Shown in pieces: positions 5,994 through 7,449 of a DNA stretch of 7,449 nt. Position numbers and translations under genes: made by a program. How positions within the stretch are numbered: the first letter of the stretch is position 1; each line of letters begins with the position of its first letter. Below the pieces are notes generated by a model. The model was given only the letters and a program-made list of their open reading frames with translations. It was not told the origin of the DNA and searched no databases. The stretch lies in NCBI GenBank assembly GCA_023413555.1, contig JAEZPG010000034.1, positions 1-7,449 on the forward strand. Reading direction: 5' to 3'. This DNA comes from Bacillota bacterium. Lineage in GTDB: Bacteria; Bacillota; Clostridia; Lachnospirales; Lachnospiraceae.

Positions 5994-6083
5994 GTGAAAT
6001 TATATTATGTTTTAAAGATCAGTGTGTATCCTTCAAAGATAAAAATAAGGCTATGTACCATAGCTGATGATGTAAAAAAATAA
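5994..6083 (+). CDS. Small ORF of 29 residues with strong ribosome binding site
   Basis: GTG 5994 is preceded by GGAGGAGG (5980-5987) at a six-base spacing, one of the best ribosome binding sites in the window. An in-frame ATG at 5988 is too close to that site. The product, MKLYYVLKISVYPSKIKIRL then CTIADDVKK, is basic in the middle and has no family I recognise. Its TAA (6081-6083) is only 18 bases before the ATG of the leucine-rich-repeat gene, so the two would share a transcript and could be translationally coupled. It might be a genuine small protein, a second leader, or the leftover start of a deleted gene. Confidence 0.4.
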   Translation: MKLYYVLKISVYPSKIKIRLCTIADDVKK

Positions 6084-6101
6084 TATAAAGGAGAGAAATG
6101 T

Positions 6102-7449
6102 ATGAAACAAAAAGGAAAGAAGACCATTTCGGTCTTGCTTGCAGTTTTGATGGTTTTAGCTATGTTACCAGATGCAATTATGGCGCACGCTTCGGATGTC
6201 GATTATTCTTTCTCAGCGGAAAGCGGAGAGTTAAGAATTGAAAATTCAGTTGGTGTAAAGGATTGGGAATCAGTGGTTTCACCTGCTGATATAAAAAAGC
6301 TCGTTATTAGCGGGTCAGTTTCTAAAATAACGGGAGATGTTTTTCAAGGATTAATTAATCTTGAAAGCGTAGTTTTTGAAGGTACAGTAGAAATACAGGC
6401 TGCAACCGTGGGTTCATCTATCGTTGTTCCCTTTGCAGGAACTGTTAATCTTAAAACGATAAGCTTTGGCGGTGATGCAATATTGGGGCAGGATGTTTTT
6501 AGATATACACAAGAAGAGCCGAACACGGCTCTCACAGAGTTATATTTTCCAATGAAAACAGAATTTAGTAGCTATAATTTCAGCTATTGTAATGAGCTTC
6601 AGAAAATAGTTTTTGAGGACAACGCTTTGATTAAGTCTGGTGGAAGTTTTTGTGGTGTTCCAAAGCTTAAAACTATTGAATTCAGGAGCGAAAGCGAAAT
6701 TGGTTCTGGAAATTTTCAAGGCGCAATTAACATTGAAACAATGATTTTCGGTAAAAAAACATCCATTGGTGGCGGGGTATTTTCGGGATGTTTAAAACTT
6801 AAGGAATTAACCTTCCCTGATGGCTCAACCCTTGGCCCTTCCATTTTTGCTGGAAATACTGCACTTGAAAAGATTACCTTTGAGGGCGATGTTGATTTAA
6901 CCGCAGGCGGTATATTTAGCGGTAGTACGGGATTAAAAACACTTATTTTTAAAGGTGAAAGTATAATTTCAAATGGTGCATTCGGTGGTTCCAGTAATCT
7001 TGAATCCATCAGCTTCGGTGGAAAAACAGATATTCGTGGTGGAATGTTCCAGGTTAATTCACAACTGAAAGAATTGACATTCCCAACTGGTTCAACGATT
7101 GGCTCTAGCGTTTTTAGTGGTTTTACTGCACTTGAAAAGATTACCTTTGAGGGTGATGTTGATTTAACCGCAGGCGGTATATTTAGCGGTAGTACGGGAT
7201 TAAAAACACTTATTTTTAAAGGTGAAAGCAAAATTTCAAACAGTGCTTTTAGTGGTTCAAATAATCTTGAATCCATAAGCTTCGCTGGAAAAACAGATGT
7301 TAGTAATGGAGTATTCTCAGGCAATTCTACACTAAAAGAATTAACCTTCCCAACGGGTTCAATTTTTAACGCTGGCGTTTTTGGTGGTTTTACTGCACTT
7401 GAAAAGATTACCTTTGAGGGCGATGTTGATTTAGCGGCAGGAGGTATAT
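6102..7449 (+). CDS. Secreted BspA-type leucine-rich-repeat surface protein, N-terminal part
   Basis: The frame opens at ATG 6102, eight bases or so after AAAGGAGAG (6087-6095), and stays open to the window edge (449 codons, C-terminus missing). Residues 1-30 are a classical signal peptide: KQKGKK, a hydrophobic run VLLAVLMVLAML and cleavage after AHA30. From about residue 70 the chain consists of 22-23-residue leucine-rich repeats of the BspA/Treponema type (LRR_5), such as LEKITFEGDV...IFSG and LKELTFPTGS...VFSG. Four repeats make one 89-residue super-repeat beginning at residues 164, 253, 342 and 431. Proteins of this type sit outside the cell and are linked to adhesion or binding of host or other cells. 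The anchor, if any, lies beyond the window. It is transcribed behind the leader region at 5686-6083. I am confident of the family; the ligand is unknown. Confidence 0.9.
   Translation, partial: MKQKGKKTISVLLAVLMVLAMLPDAIMAHASDVDYSFSAESGELRIENSVGVKDWESVVSPADIKKLVISGSVSKITGDVFQGLINLESVVFEGTVEIQAATVGSSIVVPFAGTVNLKTISFGGDAILGQDVFRYTQEEPNTALTELYFPMKTEFSSYNFSYCNELQKIVFEDNALIKSGGSFCGVPKLKTIEFRSESEIGSGNFQGAINIETMIFGKKTSIGGGVFSGCLKLKELTFPDGSTLGPSIFAGNTALEKITFEGDVDLTAGGIFSGSTGLKTLIFKGESIISNGAFGGSSNLESISFGGKTDIRGGMFQVNSQLKELTFPTGSTIGSSVFSGFTALEKITFEGDVDLTAGGIFSGSTGLKTLIFKGESKISNSAFSGSNNLESISFAGKTDVSNGVFSGNSTLKELTFPTGSIFNAGVFGGFTALEKITFEGDVDLAAGGI
6591..7449 (+). repeat. 267-base tandem super-repeat in the leucine-rich-repeat gene
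   Basis: Units begin at 6591, 6858, 7125 and 7392 (the last cut by the window end), each 267 bases or 89 codons. The first unit is diverged. In units two and three the first roughly 100 bases (6858-6961 and 7125-7228) differ at a single position, while the rest of the unit has drifted more. This patchy identity points to recent duplication or gene conversion within the array. Confidence 0.85.

Noticed and set aside
6344..7324. Long - strand open frames opposite the leucine-rich-repeat gene (6344-6535 and 6716-7324)
   Set aside because: The repetitive proline/serine-rich products are the mirror of the LRR repeats; the + strand has the signal peptide, ribosome binding site and recognised fold.
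6591..7449. Regular repeats considered as a CRISPR array
   Set aside because: The 267-base period is a multiple of three, lies within an open frame and encodes leucine-rich repeats; there are no short repeats with unique spacers.

Overview
The window looks like an accessory region of a low-GC Gram-positive bacterium. Clostridia, probably Lachnospiraceae, is the best guess. This is inferred from the AT-rich composition, strong AGGAG-type ribosome binding sites, TTGACA/TATAAT-like promoter elements and the protein families present; no marker gene fixes the species.

Layout. Bases 1-125 are the 3' end of a group II intron (domain V and VI hairpins), whose body lies outside the window. After a short AT-rich gap comes an RHS/YD-repeat gene on the + strand (frame visible from about 266, open from 320 to 2341). 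It has lost its 5' part and carries an in-frame TAG, but it still encodes an intact C-terminal tip. That tip has the Cys...His...Asn/Asp pattern of a papain/C39-like cysteine peptidase, so it is a candidate polymorphic-toxin domain. A 580-base decayed stretch follows, then a small lipoprotein gene (2926-3575) split by a one-base frame change at a run of eight A residues. It lies where an immunity gene would be expected.

Bases 3682-4130 hold the truncated remains of an ISL3-family insertion sequence on the - strand. The only housekeeping-type gene is a complete TRIC/UPF0126 membrane channel gene (4360-5010, - strand). Right of it are a 23-codon relic of an IS3-type transposase orfA and a second RHS fragment (about 5371-5600). 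That fragment is related to the first RHS gene but carries an exact 79-codon in-frame deletion between TTGATGGA repeats.

The last part (5686-7449) is organised differently. A near-consensus promoter is followed by a 29-codon leader ORF whose stop codon sits inside a Rho-independent terminator, an attenuator-like arrangement. A second 29-codon ORF with a very strong ribosome binding site comes next, then the start of a large secreted BspA-type leucine-rich-repeat protein. That protein is built from an 89-residue (267-base) super-repeat and runs off the window.

Overall the region reads as an RHS recombination scrapyard (intron, two IS relics, three RHS pieces) next to a possible attenuated surface-protein operon.
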